The translations under genes and the position numbers were made by a program. The notes beneath the pieces are model-generated. The model searched no databases. It was not told the origin of the DNA and was given only the letters and a program-made list of their open reading frames with translations. Positions 37,126 through 45,630 of a stretch of DNA of 64,000 bases are shown here, in pieces (positions within the stretch are counted from its first letter, which is position 1; each line of letters starts with the position of its first letter). The stretch is taken from the NCBI RefSeq assembly GCF_023896955.1, contig NZ_JAMHIW010000004.1, positions 1-64,000 of the forward strand, in the 5' to 3' direction. This DNA is from Micromonospora sp. RHAY321 (lineage in GTDB: Bacteria > Actinomycetota > Actinomycetes > Mycobacteriales > Micromonosporaceae).

Positions 37126-38457
37126 TCACCCGGACGGCCCGCCGAGGCCAGGCTCGCCCCGCTCGGACCCGGTTTCCTCCGCCTCCTCGGCAAGCGCCCT
37201 GCGGAGCCGGTGCCGCTGCCCACGGCTGACCATGAACTCGACCACCGCGGCGACGAGGCACACGACCGCCAGCCATACCAGGGTCCGCGCGGCCGAGATG
37301 CGGCCGGTGACCGGCAGCATGGCGAGCAGCACCGCGGCCGCGACGAGGCGGGGCCAGACGACCACACGTACCGTGCGGCTGAGCCGCCACTGGAAGGCCG
37401 CGTGTGCCACGAGGAAAAGGGCAACCCCGCCGTACATGGCGTACCGGCCAACCGTGTCGAGCGGGTCGCCGTGACGGTAGGTGTGCGCCGCGACGATCAG
37501 CGAGGGGGTGTGTTTCAGGCCGACCGCCAGCAGGATCACACCCGCGATCATCGGCAGGTGCAGGTAGCTGTAGGCGTCCCGGGCGAGGACCACCCGGCGG
37601 GCCGGGCCGGCCTCGCGCAGAGCGTGTTCGCCGACGAGCGCGGAGAGGTCGAAGTAGATCCATTCCAGCGCGCCGGCAACCACGACAGCGAGCACCGAGG
37701 CCACCATCAGACCAGTGGTGTTGGGCAGGTCCGTTCCCGCGATGCCGACCGCGACCAGCACCTCGCCCAGAGAAACGATGATGATCAGGCCGTGCCGTTC
37801 GGTCCAGTGACGCGCGGAGAAGATGGCGCGCTCGGTGACCCGCACGGCCAGGCCGATCCCGTAGTCCACGGCGACGGCTACCGCCCAGAGCACAACCTGA
37901 CCGATCTGCACCGTCCGTTCGTCGAGGCCGGACCGGGGCAGCAGCGCCGCCGCCAGCAGCAGAACGATGGCGACCAGCATCGGCGTGACGAGCGCGACCA
38001 TGTCCCGGCCACACAGTGCGGGAGAGGCGTACCAGCGCAGCGCCAGGTACAACACGCGCAGGATGACGAAGCAGGCGACGAAGACCAGGGGTGAGTACAG
38101 CCCGCCGGGCAGGTCGGTGAACGCCTCGCGGGTGCTGACCGCGAGCCCGAACATCACCGGCGTCACGGCCAGCAGCACCAGTCGGGACAGTCCGTAGTTC
38201 GCGCGTACCCGGTTTCCGAGCCAGGCGAAGAGCGACCAGGACCACCACATCATGGTCAGGACCAGCAGCCCGTGCACTATGCCGAAGGGGCTGTCCTCCG
38301 CCGTCATGAGCGTGGTGACCTGGATGAAGGCAAAGACGAAGACCAGGTCGAAGAAGATCTCCGCGGTGGTGACCCGCGTCTTCTCGGTGACCGGCCGCAG
38401 CCCGGGGCGCAGAGATCTGGCCGGTAGACCCGACGCGGTCGAGTCAGGTACGGCCAT
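37126..38457 (-). CDS. LtrA family membrane protein (low-temperature requirement A)
   Basis: A 443-residue protein with about twelve membrane helices. The signature TTAEIFFDLVFVFAFIQVTTLM and the later HWTERHGLIIIVSLGEVLVAVG are typical of the LtrA family. The molecular role is unproven; the name comes from a Listeria mutant that fails to grow in the cold. There is no clear ribosome site before the ATG at 38457. It is convergent with the hypothetical membrane protein. Confidence 0.9.
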   Translation of the reverse strand: MAVPDSTASGLPARSLRPGLRPVTEKTRVTTAEIFFDLVFVFAFIQVTTLMTAEDSPFGIVHGLLVLTMMWWSWSLFAWLGNRVRANYGLSRLVLLAVTPVMFGLAVSTREAFTDLPGGLYSPLVFVACFVILRVLYLALRWYASPALCGRDMVALVTPMLVAIVLLLAAALLPRSGLDERTVQIGQVVLWAVAVAVDYGIGLAVRVTERAIFSARHWTERHGLIIIVSLGEVLVAVGIAGTDLPNTTGLMVASVLAVVVAGALEWIYFDLSALVGEHALREAGPARRVVLARDAYSYLHLPMIAGVILLAVGLKHTPSLIVAAHTYRHGDPLDTVGRYAMYGGVALFLVAHAAFQWRLSRTVRVVVWPRLVAAAVLLAMLPVTGRISAARTLVWLAVVCLVAAVVEFMVSRGQRHRLRRALAEEAEETGSERGEPGLGGPSG

Positions 38458-38735
38458 CGGCGACGAGCCGAAGTGCTACCGGAACGGTCACTGCGCCTCC
38501 TCGCTGGCGAGCCTGCACTGCGCCGCGCTGCCTTCCCGCTGCCGACGAGGGCAAACGCGCGAGTCACCAAGGCCCATCCGAATGAAAGACCAGCGCCTCA
38601 GCCGATCTCCGTAGTGACTCCTCGGGCTCCGCAGGCCGCGAGCACGAGCGCATGATCGCCATTCGAAGCCGGCAGCACCGGAGCGCCCGATAACCGCTGT
38701 AGCGGTGGCGGGGTTTCGGGGCAGGATCATCGGCC

Positions 38736-39521
38736 GTGACACTTGTCCTGCCGCCGCGCCTGACAGCCTCGGCTAAGAGCGTGCGCGACGCCGCTCGTGG
38801 ACGCGGACTACGCACCGTCCAGCTCCGCACCTTCGAAGTACCCGCCGGGATGGAGGCTGATCACCTTCATGGGGGACCCGGCTTCGCCGACGTTGTCGCA
38901 CCGCTGCTCGGGATCGCGCCGCTGGAGGCTGGACCTGGCTGGCTGACCGTGCTCCCCCGCGAACTAACCCGCCGGGAGATCACCCTGGTCGCCATCGGCG
39001 AGGCGTACGAACTCCGCCGACCGGCGTTCATCAAGTCACCCAACGACAAGAGCATCCCCGCGATGATCTACACAGACGGTTCCCGTCTGCCTGGCCCGGA
39101 TGCTGTCTACCGACGGACTCCCGTGCTCGTCAGCGACATCGTGGAATTCACGGCCGAGTACCGGCTACACCTGCTCGACGGTGTCGTCCACGCGGGCAGC
39201 CAGTACGCCACGCACGGCCGGTTACACCTCGGCCCCCCGTCGACCGACGCGTTGGCCTTCGGCGCCGACCTCCTTGCGGGATACGGGCACACACTGCCCT
39301 CTGCCATCGTGGTTGACGTCGGACTGATCAACGGCAAGTGGGGGGTGATCGAGGCAAACGCAGCGTGGGCCAGCGGAGCCTACGTCTCAGACCCAGATCT
39401 GGTCCTCGATGTCGTACTCCGAGCGGCCGGTCCAACGGCCTCGGTCAGCGCGCGGGACCGACAGTTCATCCGACGTCCTGAGCCGCCCCAACTACCCCTC
39501 GACTCACCAACGCTCGGGTGA
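38736..39521 (+). CDS. ATP-grasp domain protein (DUF4343-like)
   Basis: A 261-residue protein. The second half has an ATP-grasp-like arrangement: FIKSPNDKSIPA for the ATP-binding lysine, then VSDIVEFTAEYRLHLLDGVVHAGSQYAT and VVDVGLINGKWGVIEANAAWASG for the metal-binding Glu/Asn. The set resembles the DUF4343 family of uncharacterised ATP-grasp proteins. A carboxylate-amine ligation is likely, with unknown substrates. It starts with GTG at 38736 after a weak site (GGGGCAGGA). Confidence 0.8.
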   Translation: MTLVLPPRLTASAKSVRDAARGRGLRTVQLRTFEVPAGMEADHLHGGPGFADVVAPLLGIAPLEAGPGWLTVLPRELTRREITLVAIGEAYELRRPAFIKSPNDKSIPAMIYTDGSRLPGPDAVYRRTPVLVSDIVEFTAEYRLHLLDGVVHAGSQYATHGRLHLGPPSTDALAFGADLLAGYGHTLPSAIVVDVGLINGKWGVIEANAAWASGAYVSDPDLVLDVVLRAAGPTASVSARDRQFIRRPEPPQLPLDSPTLG

Positions 39522-39699
39522 GCCCTCCGGGCGGTCATTTCGCCCATAGCAGTCGTTGCTCTCGGAGTTCCTTGCAACCCGCTGGTGACTCGCCGACATC
39601 GCCGCCGCGCAGCTCACCGACGACAGGTTCCACCGCGCCGGCCATCAGACCCCCGGAGCACGTACGGCCATCTCGTTCGCGCGGGCGGAAACCCCGTCC

Positions 39700-39936
39700 C
39701 TACCTGGGGCTGCCCTCGGCCGGCCCGGGCACGGCGACGTTCGGCAGGACCAACGCTTGAGCGGCGATGACGCGTTCCCCGTTGAAGGCCAGCGCTGGGG
39801 AGCCGTACAGCCGGTAGCCCTGGTCGAGGAGGCCGCTGACGCGGGCACAGAAGTCAGCGTCATCGGGTCCGGTGATGAGCCGGTAGCCGAGCTGCTCGGA
39901 ATGATCTGACACCGTCGCATTGTGCCGCTCGGTCAT
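39700..39936 (-). CDS. DUF1737 domain protein
   Basis: A 78-residue protein whose core, YRLITGPDDADFCARVSGLLDQGYRLYGSPALAFNGERVIAAQAL, is the DUF1737 pattern. The family is small, cytoplasmic and of unknown role. The ATG at 39936 is my preferred start. A GTG at 39912 and longer starts through the upstream CATCG repeat are possible. Confidence 0.75.
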   Translation of the reverse strand: MTERHNATVSDHSEQLGYRLITGPDDADFCARVSGLLDQGYRLYGSPALAFNGERVIAAQALVLPNVAVPGPAEGSPR

Positions 39937-40000
39937 GCCTGAGCAACAGTCGTGGCGACCAGCGACGGGTGAGGCAATGCGCCCGGCAACCATCCGAACG

Positions 40001-40030
40001 CATCGCATCGCATCGCATCGCATCGCATCG
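40001..40030. repeat. (CATCG)6 pentanucleotide microsatellite
   Basis: Six exact tandem copies of CATCG lie upstream of the DUF1737 gene. On the minus strand the unit is CGATG and offers an ATG in rotating frames, so a change in copy number shifts any upstream coding frame. Confidence 0.9.
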
Positions 40031-40087
40031 CAGGGTCGCACACCGGCTGTCTTCAGCCGATGGCGTCGGCGGTGATCAGTCTCCCGA

Positions 40088-40375
40088 TCAGAAGGGGGGT
40101 GCGTCCTCGCCCATCAACGCCAGCACGACGCCACCCTTACCGCTCTTGAGGCTCTGGACCACGACCTTGCCGGTGCTGCCGTCGGGCAGCTCCAAGGTAA
40201 AGGTCTTCCCGACCGCGTTCTTGGGGCCGTTGCCGGCGCTGTTGGCGGGTCGGAAGTCGCCGGCCCACGGCGGGGTCCCACCCTTGCGGGCGGGCTCGGC
40301 GAAGAGCGCGGCGGTGCCGGGGGTCCTGGTGCCGTCTGAGGAGAGAAGCACTGAGGCGCTGCGATAGGTAGCCAT
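40088..40375 (-). CDS. Hypothetical small protein
   Basis: A 95-residue protein (MATYRSASVLLSSDGTRTPGTAALFAEPARKGGT...) with a beta-rich C-terminal half (KTFTLELPDGSTGKVVVQSLKSGKGGVVLALMGED). There is no signal peptide. It looks like a compact, single-domain protein that I cannot assign. A GATAGG stretch lies about 14 bases before the ATG. Confidence 0.6.
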   Translation of the reverse strand: MATYRSASVLLSSDGTRTPGTAALFAEPARKGGTPPWAGDFRPANSAGNGPKNAVGKTFTLELPDGSTGKVVVQSLKSGKGGVVLALMGEDAPPF

Positions 40376-40492
40376 ATACGTCGAGCCTATCCCGGATTTG
40401 CGTTCGTTGGCGCCACGACACCTGCGCGGTGACGCGAACGGCCACGGGGAGTGGCCTTGATCTGCTCGTGCCCCTCTTGGGTTGACCAAGCC

Positions 40493-40903
40493 TCAGCGGC
40501 GTGCGGTGAGGGGCACGAGGACGAGGACGGCGACGCCGAGTGCGGTGGCGCCGACTGCCCACCACCAGAAGAATCCCGAAAAGACCGAGGCGATCAGAAG
40601 CCCCATGCCGAGGCCGGCCAGCAGGCCGAGCCCGAACAGGGCCCGTGGGGGCAGGGCGAGGTACGGCAGGCGCCGTACCACGAGCACTTCCAGCCAGGTA
40701 CCGCCCACCGCCAGCAGTACCGCGCCGACGCCGTCCACCGCGGACAGTCCGTGACCTTCGCTGACCGGCACGAGGACTGGACCCTCGTCACCGGCGGGGA
40801 CGAAGAGGATGAGCACGCCGGCGACGATGAGCAGAGCGGTGATTGCCACCTGGGTGCGTGGCGCGCCTCCGATACCTGTCGACATCGCTTCAGTCTTGGT
40901 CAT
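40493..40903 (-). CDS. Hypothetical four-helix membrane protein
   Basis: A 136-residue protein with four hydrophobic segments (VAITALLIVAGVLILFVPAG; VDGVGAVLLAVGGTWLEVLVV; ALFGLGLLAGLGMGLLIASVFSG; WAVGATALGVAVLVLVPL). GGAG lies ten bases before the ATG. There is no recognisable family. It is divergent from the inositol-phosphatase-family gene, with 88 bases between. Confidence 0.6.
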   Translation of the reverse strand: MTKTEAMSTGIGGAPRTQVAITALLIVAGVLILFVPAGDEGPVLVPVSEGHGLSAVDGVGAVLLAVGGTWLEVLVVRRLPYLALPPRALFGLGLLAGLGMGLLIASVFSGFFWWWAVGATALGVAVLVLVPLTARR

Positions 40904-40991
40904 CCGACATGGTCTCCGCAGGAGCCGTATCGGCGAACTTCGACCGCTTGCGGCCGTGCTCGGTAACCCCTACGGCAACTATCGTTCGAGC

Positions 40992-41798
40992 ATGTCGATC
41001 ACGGACCAGGCGCTGGTCATCAAGGCGGCGGAAGCCGGAGCTGCGGTCGTCCGCTCTCGATACGGCTCACCGCTGACACGTTTCCAGAAGACCGTAGGCG
41101 ACTTCGCCACCACAGCCGACATCGAGGCTGAGCAGGCCATCCTCGCCGTCGTGCGCGCGGCCCGCCCGCAGGACGTCGTGCTGGGTGAGGAGAGCGGGCG
41201 CACGGGAAATGGCGAGAACGGACGTACGTGGCTGGTCGACCCGTTGTGCGGAACACTGAACTACGCCGCGCGGAACATGCTTGCCTCGGTGAACGTCGCT
41301 CTGCGAACCGGGACGCACGTTGCCGTGGCCGCCTCGGCGGATCCGTTCAGCGGTGAGGTTTTCTGGACCGACGGCACCGCCGCGTATGTCCGGCGCGGTG
41401 AGATGGACGAGCGACTCGAACCGTCGGCCGAGTCGAGGCTGGTCGACGTCAATCTTGACCCGCCGTTTCCCAACAGGGACGTTTTCCTGGCCGCCCGGAT
41501 GCTCGCTGACCAGGGCTTCATCGAACAGTTCCGCCCGCGCGTGGTCTCCACCACCCTGGCCGTGGCCTGGGTCGCTGCCGGTCGCCGCGCCGCCTACGTC
41601 ACGGATGGCCACCACCTGCGCGACAGCGTTCACTTCGCGGCTGGAATCGCCCTCTGTCAGGCCGCCGGTTGTGTGGTCACCGGGATCGACGGCCAGCCGA
41701 TCCGCGCCGATGTGGACGGCCTTGTCGTGGCGGCCGACGAGCAGACGCATGCTGCCCTGCTGACTCTCATCCGGAACCAGCCCATCGGGAGGAACTGA
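40992..41798 (+). CDS. Inositol-monophosphatase-family protein with altered metal site
   Basis: A 268-residue protein of the lithium-sensitive phosphatase fold. DFATTADIEAEQAI and GEES (Glu66/67) fit the first metal ligands, and WLVDPLCGTLNYAA is the signature that normally reads DPxDGTxN. Here Cys86 replaces the second Asp. The later WDxAAG motif reads VHFAAG, losing another Asp ligand. Classic two- or three-metal catalysis is therefore doubtful; a different phosphatase or a binding role is possible. Confidence 0.85.
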   Translation: MSITDQALVIKAAEAGAAVVRSRYGSPLTRFQKTVGDFATTADIEAEQAILAVVRAARPQDVVLGEESGRTGNGENGRTWLVDPLCGTLNYAARNMLASVNVALRTGTHVAVAASADPFSGEVFWTDGTAAYVRRGEMDERLEPSAESRLVDVNLDPPFPNRDVFLAARMLADQGFIEQFRPRVVSTTLAVAWVAAGRRAAYVTDGHHLRDSVHFAAGIALCQAAGCVVTGIDGQPIRADVDGLVVAADEQTHAALLTLIRNQPIGRN

Positions 41799-41876
41799 GC
41801 CGGTCCGGACGCTTCGGTAACACCGGCGGTCCGTCTGACGAAGTAGGGGTGTAGCCGCTACGAGAGAGGACGGCCT

Positions 41877-42446
41877 GTGAATGACCCCAGCCCAGCGGAG
41901 GGTGACATCTCCGGCATCGGAGTCGACCCCGTGGCCTTCGAGGTCTTCTACCGGCGGCACCTGGAGGCGGTGGGCCGTTTCGTGGCACGGCGGGTCGACG
42001 ACCCACACCTGGCCGCCGACCTGACGGCCGACGTGTTCCTGGCGGTGATCGAATCGGCGGCCGGCTACCGGCCAGACCGGGGTAGCCAGATCGGCTGGCT
42101 GTTCGGAGTGGCCCGCAACGTCATCGGCGACGAACGGCGTCGGGCGGCCCAACGGCTGCGGGTGACCGGCCGACTGGCCGGACGACGGGATCTGGGCCCT
42201 GACGACATCGCCCGCATCGAGGAGCGGATCGACGCCGAGTCGGCGGCCCGCCGTACCCATCGAGCGCTGAGCGAGCTACCCGAGGGCACCCGGGCGCTGG
42301 TCGAGCTCGTCGCCGTGGACGGCCTCACCGTCGCGGAGGCGGCGACCGCGCTCGGGATGACCCCGGTCGCGGCTCGGGTCCGCCTGCATCGTGCCCGTCG
42401 TGCCGTCCGCGCCGTGCTCGCCTACCCGGCCACCACCCTCGCCTGA
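41877..42446 (+). CDS. ECF-type RNA polymerase sigma factor
   Basis: A 189-residue sigma factor with region 2 (FEVFYRRHLEAVGRFVARRVDDPHLAADLTADVFLAVIESAAGYRP, GWLFGVARNVIGDERRR) and region 4 (LSELPEGTRALVELVAVDGLTVAEAATALGMTPVAARVRLHRARR). It starts with GTG at 41877 after AGAGAGGA. The membrane protein 18 bases downstream is probably its regulator, a common pairing in actinobacteria. Confidence 0.93.
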   Translation: MNDPSPAEGDISGIGVDPVAFEVFYRRHLEAVGRFVARRVDDPHLAADLTADVFLAVIESAAGYRPDRGSQIGWLFGVARNVIGDERRRAAQRLRVTGRLAGRRDLGPDDIARIEERIDAESAARRTHRALSELPEGTRALVELVAVDGLTVAEAATALGMTPVAARVRLHRARRAVRAVLAYPATTLA

Positions 42447-42464
42447 CGAGACGGAGATGACGCC

Positions 42465-43430
42465 ATGAACAAGATCGAGCAGTCGCCGCACGGTTTCGAG
42501 GAGCAACTCCTCACGGATCTGACGGCACACGTCGTCCGGCGGTCCGAGGTGGTTCCGGCGGTCCGTCCGGTCGGACGCCGTACCCGGTTCCTGAACGGTT
42601 GGCGCATCGCCGGAGCATTCGGGCTGGCAGTCGCACTGACCGTCGGTGCTCTGGCGGTCCAGACGATGAGGGTGGGCAACCAGCGGCCGCCTACGGCCAG
42701 CGCGTCGGAGATCCTCCGTATGGCGGCCGATGCCGCCCGGCAGCAGCCCGAGCTCACCGCCCGACCCGACCAGTACGTCTTCACGGAAGTCCTGGCGACG
42801 ACGCGGGAATTGCCGGACAGCGGCCCGTACACCACCGTACGGACGCAGATCTGGCAGTCGGCCGGCGGAGTGGCGCACACGCAGGCACGTTACCGGCCAG
42901 GGACCGATCCGAACGGGTGGAGCGAACTGAAGGTGCTCCGCCCGAACGATCCCGCAAATCCCGACAAGGAACTCGACGAACTCCCGTCGCCCGCGTACCA
43001 CGGCGATCTGCCCACCGACCCGGACGAGCTGCTTCGACACCTCCGGGAACACCCGGTCGACCTGAATCTCCCCGAAGGAGCCGATGAGGAGGCCGTCTAC
43101 GGGGACGAAAGCATGGCGTACACCACCGCGCGGTCGATGCTCAGAGGCTATGTGCCGCCCCGAGCGCTGGCGGCGCTGTTCGAATTGCTGGCGCGGGAGC
43201 CCGGAGCGGTCGTCATATCGGGCGACGTGGTGGACGCCGCCGGCCGGCATGGGGTGGCGATTCGAATGCCCGGTGTGATCGGCGGTAACAACGACTTCAT
43301 CTTCGACCGGGATACCCACGTCTACCTCGGCACCCGCTTGTCTGTGGTGCGCAACGGCAAGGAGTCGCTCTATTCAGCCGCCGCGCCACTCCGGGTCGCC
43401 ATCGTCGACCGGCCGGGCCAACTGCCCTGA
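42465..43430 (+). CDS. CU044_5270-family membrane protein, likely anti-sigma partner
   Basis: A 321-residue protein with a cytoplasmic N-terminus of about 45 residues (FEEQLLTDLTAHVVRRSEVVPAVRP), one membrane helix (WRIAGAFGLAVALTVGALAVQ) and an outer domain. The outer part (ASEILRMAADAARQQPELTARPDQYVFTEV) is the hallmark of the CU044_5270 family. It lies 18 bases after an ECF sigma gene. Members probably sense the envelope and hold the sigma factor, though this is inferred from pairing. Confidence 0.88.
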   Translation: MNKIEQSPHGFEEQLLTDLTAHVVRRSEVVPAVRPVGRRTRFLNGWRIAGAFGLAVALTVGALAVQTMRVGNQRPPTASASEILRMAADAARQQPELTARPDQYVFTEVLATTRELPDSGPYTTVRTQIWQSAGGVAHTQARYRPGTDPNGWSELKVLRPNDPANPDKELDELPSPAYHGDLPTDPDELLRHLREHPVDLNLPEGADEEAVYGDESMAYTTARSMLRGYVPPRALAALFELLAREPGAVVISGDVVDAAGRHGVAIRMPGVIGGNNDFIFDRDTHVYLGTRLSVVRNGKESLYSAAAPLRVAIVDRPGQLP

Positions 43431-43447
43431 TCAGTGATGGGCCCGCG

Positions 43448-44173
43448 TCACGTGTGCGGATGTCTGGTGATGCCGTCCAGGATGGTGATCAGGTTGTGGT
43501 GGAAGGTTTCCTCGGCGTTGAGGTGGGCGCCGTCGATGACGAGCCGGGCGACGGTGGGATAGCGGCCTGTCTCGAGCATGCGTGTCAGGTAGGGCCCGAG
43601 GGCGGCCTGCCAAGCGGACACGTCGGTGTCGGTTGAGCGGGCGGTGCGTCGCTCGGTGATCTCCCTTCGGAGCGCTCCGACGATGTACGCGTTGAGGGCG
43701 CCCACGGCCCGCTGGAGATCGTCGATGCCGCGCACGCCGGGGGCCTGGCTGAGCGCCGCCGCGGTCGATTCGCCCACGGCGAGCGCGTGAGGTCCGAGGT
43801 GTGGCCTCCCGCCGAGCAGGTCGGCGAACCACTCGTGGGCGAGGGCGGCTTTGCGGGTCGCCTGGGCGAGGGCCAGCACCCTGGTGCGCCACTCGGGGTG
43901 CTGGCCAGCCTCGGCGATCTGGGCGTACACGGTGTCGACCATCAGATCGAGCAGCTCGGATCGGTTGGTCACGTAGTCGTAGAGCCGCATCGGACCGACG
44001 CCGAGCTCTTTGGCGATCTTTCGTACCGACAGCCCGTCGAGGCCGTGTGCGTCGGCGAGCCGGATCGCCGTGGCGGCGATCTTCGCGCGGCTCAGCCGCA
44101 CCGGCGCCACCCGCGGCTGGGGCTCGGGCCGTTCCCAGACGGGCAGCGACGCGCTACCGTACGGCGTATCCAT
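43448..44173 (-). CDS. TetR-family repressor
   Basis: A 241-residue TetR regulator. The DNA-binding domain is RLSRAKIAATAIRLADAHGLDGLSVRKIAKELGVGPMRLYDYV, and the ligand domain follows with the TetR_C-type LVDTVYAQIAE start. The ATG at 44173 lies inside the operator, so the mRNA may be leaderless or the true start may be internal. It is divergent from an FAD monooxygenase, the classic arrangement for self-regulated detoxification. Confidence 0.93.
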   Translation of the reverse strand: MDTPYGSASLPVWERPEPQPRVAPVRLSRAKIAATAIRLADAHGLDGLSVRKIAKELGVGPMRLYDYVTNRSELLDLMVDTVYAQIAEAGQHPEWRTRVLALAQATRKAALAHEWFADLLGGRPHLGPHALAVGESTAAALSQAPGVRGIDDLQRAVGALNAYIVGALRREITERRTARSTDTDVSAWQAALGPYLTRMLETGRYPTVARLVIDGAHLNAEETFHHNLITILDGITRHPHT

Positions 44174-44190
44174 AAGATACAGCGTACGGT
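44156..44190. promoter_or_regulatory. Operator between tetR-type repressor and FAD monooxygenase
   Basis: An inverted repeat with 15-base arms (ACCGTACGGCGTATC and GATACAGCGTACGGT, 13 of 15 pairing) and a five-base centre covers the entire intergenic space. TAAGAT (44173-44178) within it fits a -10 for the monooxygenase, so binding would shut off both genes. Confidence 0.75.
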
Positions 44191-44203
44191 AAGGGAGATG
44201 ATG

Positions 44204-45322
44204 ATGCGTATCGGGATTGCCGGCGGTGGCCTCGGCGGCCTGACACTGGCCCGGATCCTGCATCGGCACGGCATCGGCGCGGTGGTGTACGAACGTGAGG
44301 CAAGCCGATCCGCGCGATCGCAGGGCGGATCGCTCGACCTGCACCCGGAGTCCGGGCAGAAGGCCCTGGCCGCGGCGGGTCTCGCCGGCCGATTCCGGTC
44401 CGGGGCACGGCCGGAGGGGGAGGAACATCGCATCCTCGACCCGGCCGGACGCATCCTCGTGCACCACAAGCCACAACCCGGCTCGTTCTCCGGACGCCCC
44501 GAGATCGACCGCAGCGCACTGCGTGATCTTCTGCTCGATTCACTCCCCGCCGACACCGTCGTGTGGCAGCACCGGCTCGTCGCGGCGACGCCACGACCCG
44601 GCGGAGGCTTCGGGCTGACGTTCGACGGCGGCCACAGCGCCGACTGCGACGTGCTCATCGGCGCGGACGGCGCACGCTCGGTCGTCCGGTCGCTGCTGAC
44701 CGACGCGACACTGTCCCCCGTGGCCACCTTGGTGGAGCTCGGCATCAGCGACGCCGACCGCCGCCACCCGGATCTCGCCGATCTGGTCGGCCCCGGCAAC
44801 CTCTGGTGCATCGGCGTGAACCAGATCCTGGCAGCCCAACGCCTCGGCGACGGCAGCATCCGAGTCGGGATCTCCCTACGCGCTGACGATCGCCCCATGG
44901 ACACCTACCGCAGCAAGCGCGCTCTGCTGGACATGTTCGACGGCTGGAACCCAGACCTCACCGCACTCATCGAAGCCGGGGACGGCCCGCCGACCCCCCG
45001 CAGGATCGAGGCGATGCCCACCGATACGCGCTGGGCCCACCAGCCCGGCATCACCCTCATCGGTGACGCCGCGCACCTCATGCCGCCGGTCGGCGAGGGC
45101 GCCAACCAAGCCATGCTCGACGCCGCCGAACTCGCCGCCGAACTCGCCGCCGGCCCCGCCGACCCCGACTCGGCGATCCGGAGGTACGAGGAGGCGATGT
45201 TCACCAGGACCCACCCGATCGCCGAAATGTCCGCACGAGTCCAGGCAATGATGCTGTCCCCCACCGCAGCCGACGACATCGTCCGCTTCTTCACGCCACG
45301 GCCCACCGAAGAGGTCTCCTAG
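44204..45322 (+). CDS. FAD-dependent aromatic monooxygenase (TetX/PgaE-like fold)
   Basis: A 372-residue class A flavin monooxygenase. FAD-binding GxGxxG is in RIGIAGGGLGGLTLARIL, the DG motif in DCDVLIGADGARSVVRSLL and the GD motif in GITLIGDAAHLMPPVGEGANQAM. It resembles tetracycline-modifying and polyketide hydroxylases. AAGGGAG six bases before the third of three adjacent ATGs favours 44204. Control by the divergent TetR suggests detoxification of an aromatic compound. The substrate is unproven. Confidence 0.92.
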   Translation: MRIGIAGGGLGGLTLARILHRHGIGAVVYEREASRSARSQGGSLDLHPESGQKALAAAGLAGRFRSGARPEGEEHRILDPAGRILVHHKPQPGSFSGRPEIDRSALRDLLLDSLPADTVVWQHRLVAATPRPGGGFGLTFDGGHSADCDVLIGADGARSVVRSLLTDATLSPVATLVELGISDADRRHPDLADLVGPGNLWCIGVNQILAAQRLGDGSIRVGISLRADDRPMDTYRSKRALLDMFDGWNPDLTALIEAGDGPPTPRRIEAMPTDTRWAHQPGITLIGDAAHLMPPVGEGANQAMLDAAELAAELAAGPADPDSAIRRYEEAMFTRTHPIAEMSARVQAMMLSPTAADDIVRFFTPRPTEEVS

Positions 45323-45366
45323 CCGCAAGCCTGGTCAGTGCGCAGGTGCCTGCGGGGGCGGCGCGC

Positions 45367-45537
45367 TCAGAAGCCTCGGAAGACGCCGTCCGGTCCTGCC
45401 GACCGCGCAAACTCGTGGAAGTCCATGTTGGCGATCGACAGGTTGTTCTCGATCGCCTGGACCTGCCGTGGCAGTGCCCTGAACGGACCTGTCTCGTACC
45501 CTTCGTTGAGGTTGACGACGAGCAGGGGACGCTCCGA
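45367..45537 (-). pseudogene. C-terminal remnant of a DUF6924 gene
   Basis: The reading frame ending at 45367 encodes LLVVNLNEGYETGPFRALPR followed by QAIENNLSIANMDFHEFARSAGPDGVFRGF. I recognise this as the C-terminal third of DUF6924 proteins. Upstream of about residue SERP the similarity stops and no start codon with a ribosome site exists, so the gene is truncated. It lies between the monooxygenase and the PhzF gene. Confidence 0.6.
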
Positions 45538-45630
45538 CAGCGAAACGGTGACGGCGTCGACGACAACCCTCCGCCGGTCGCGATGGGTGGCGCAGGTTGG
45601 ACGGCGACAGCGGGCGGTACGGTCGTGATC

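Noticed and set aside
41816..41837. GGTAAC and CGTCTG as an autoregulated ECF promoter before the sigma gene
   Set aside because: The spacing is only ten bases, too short for an ECF promoter (about 16-17).
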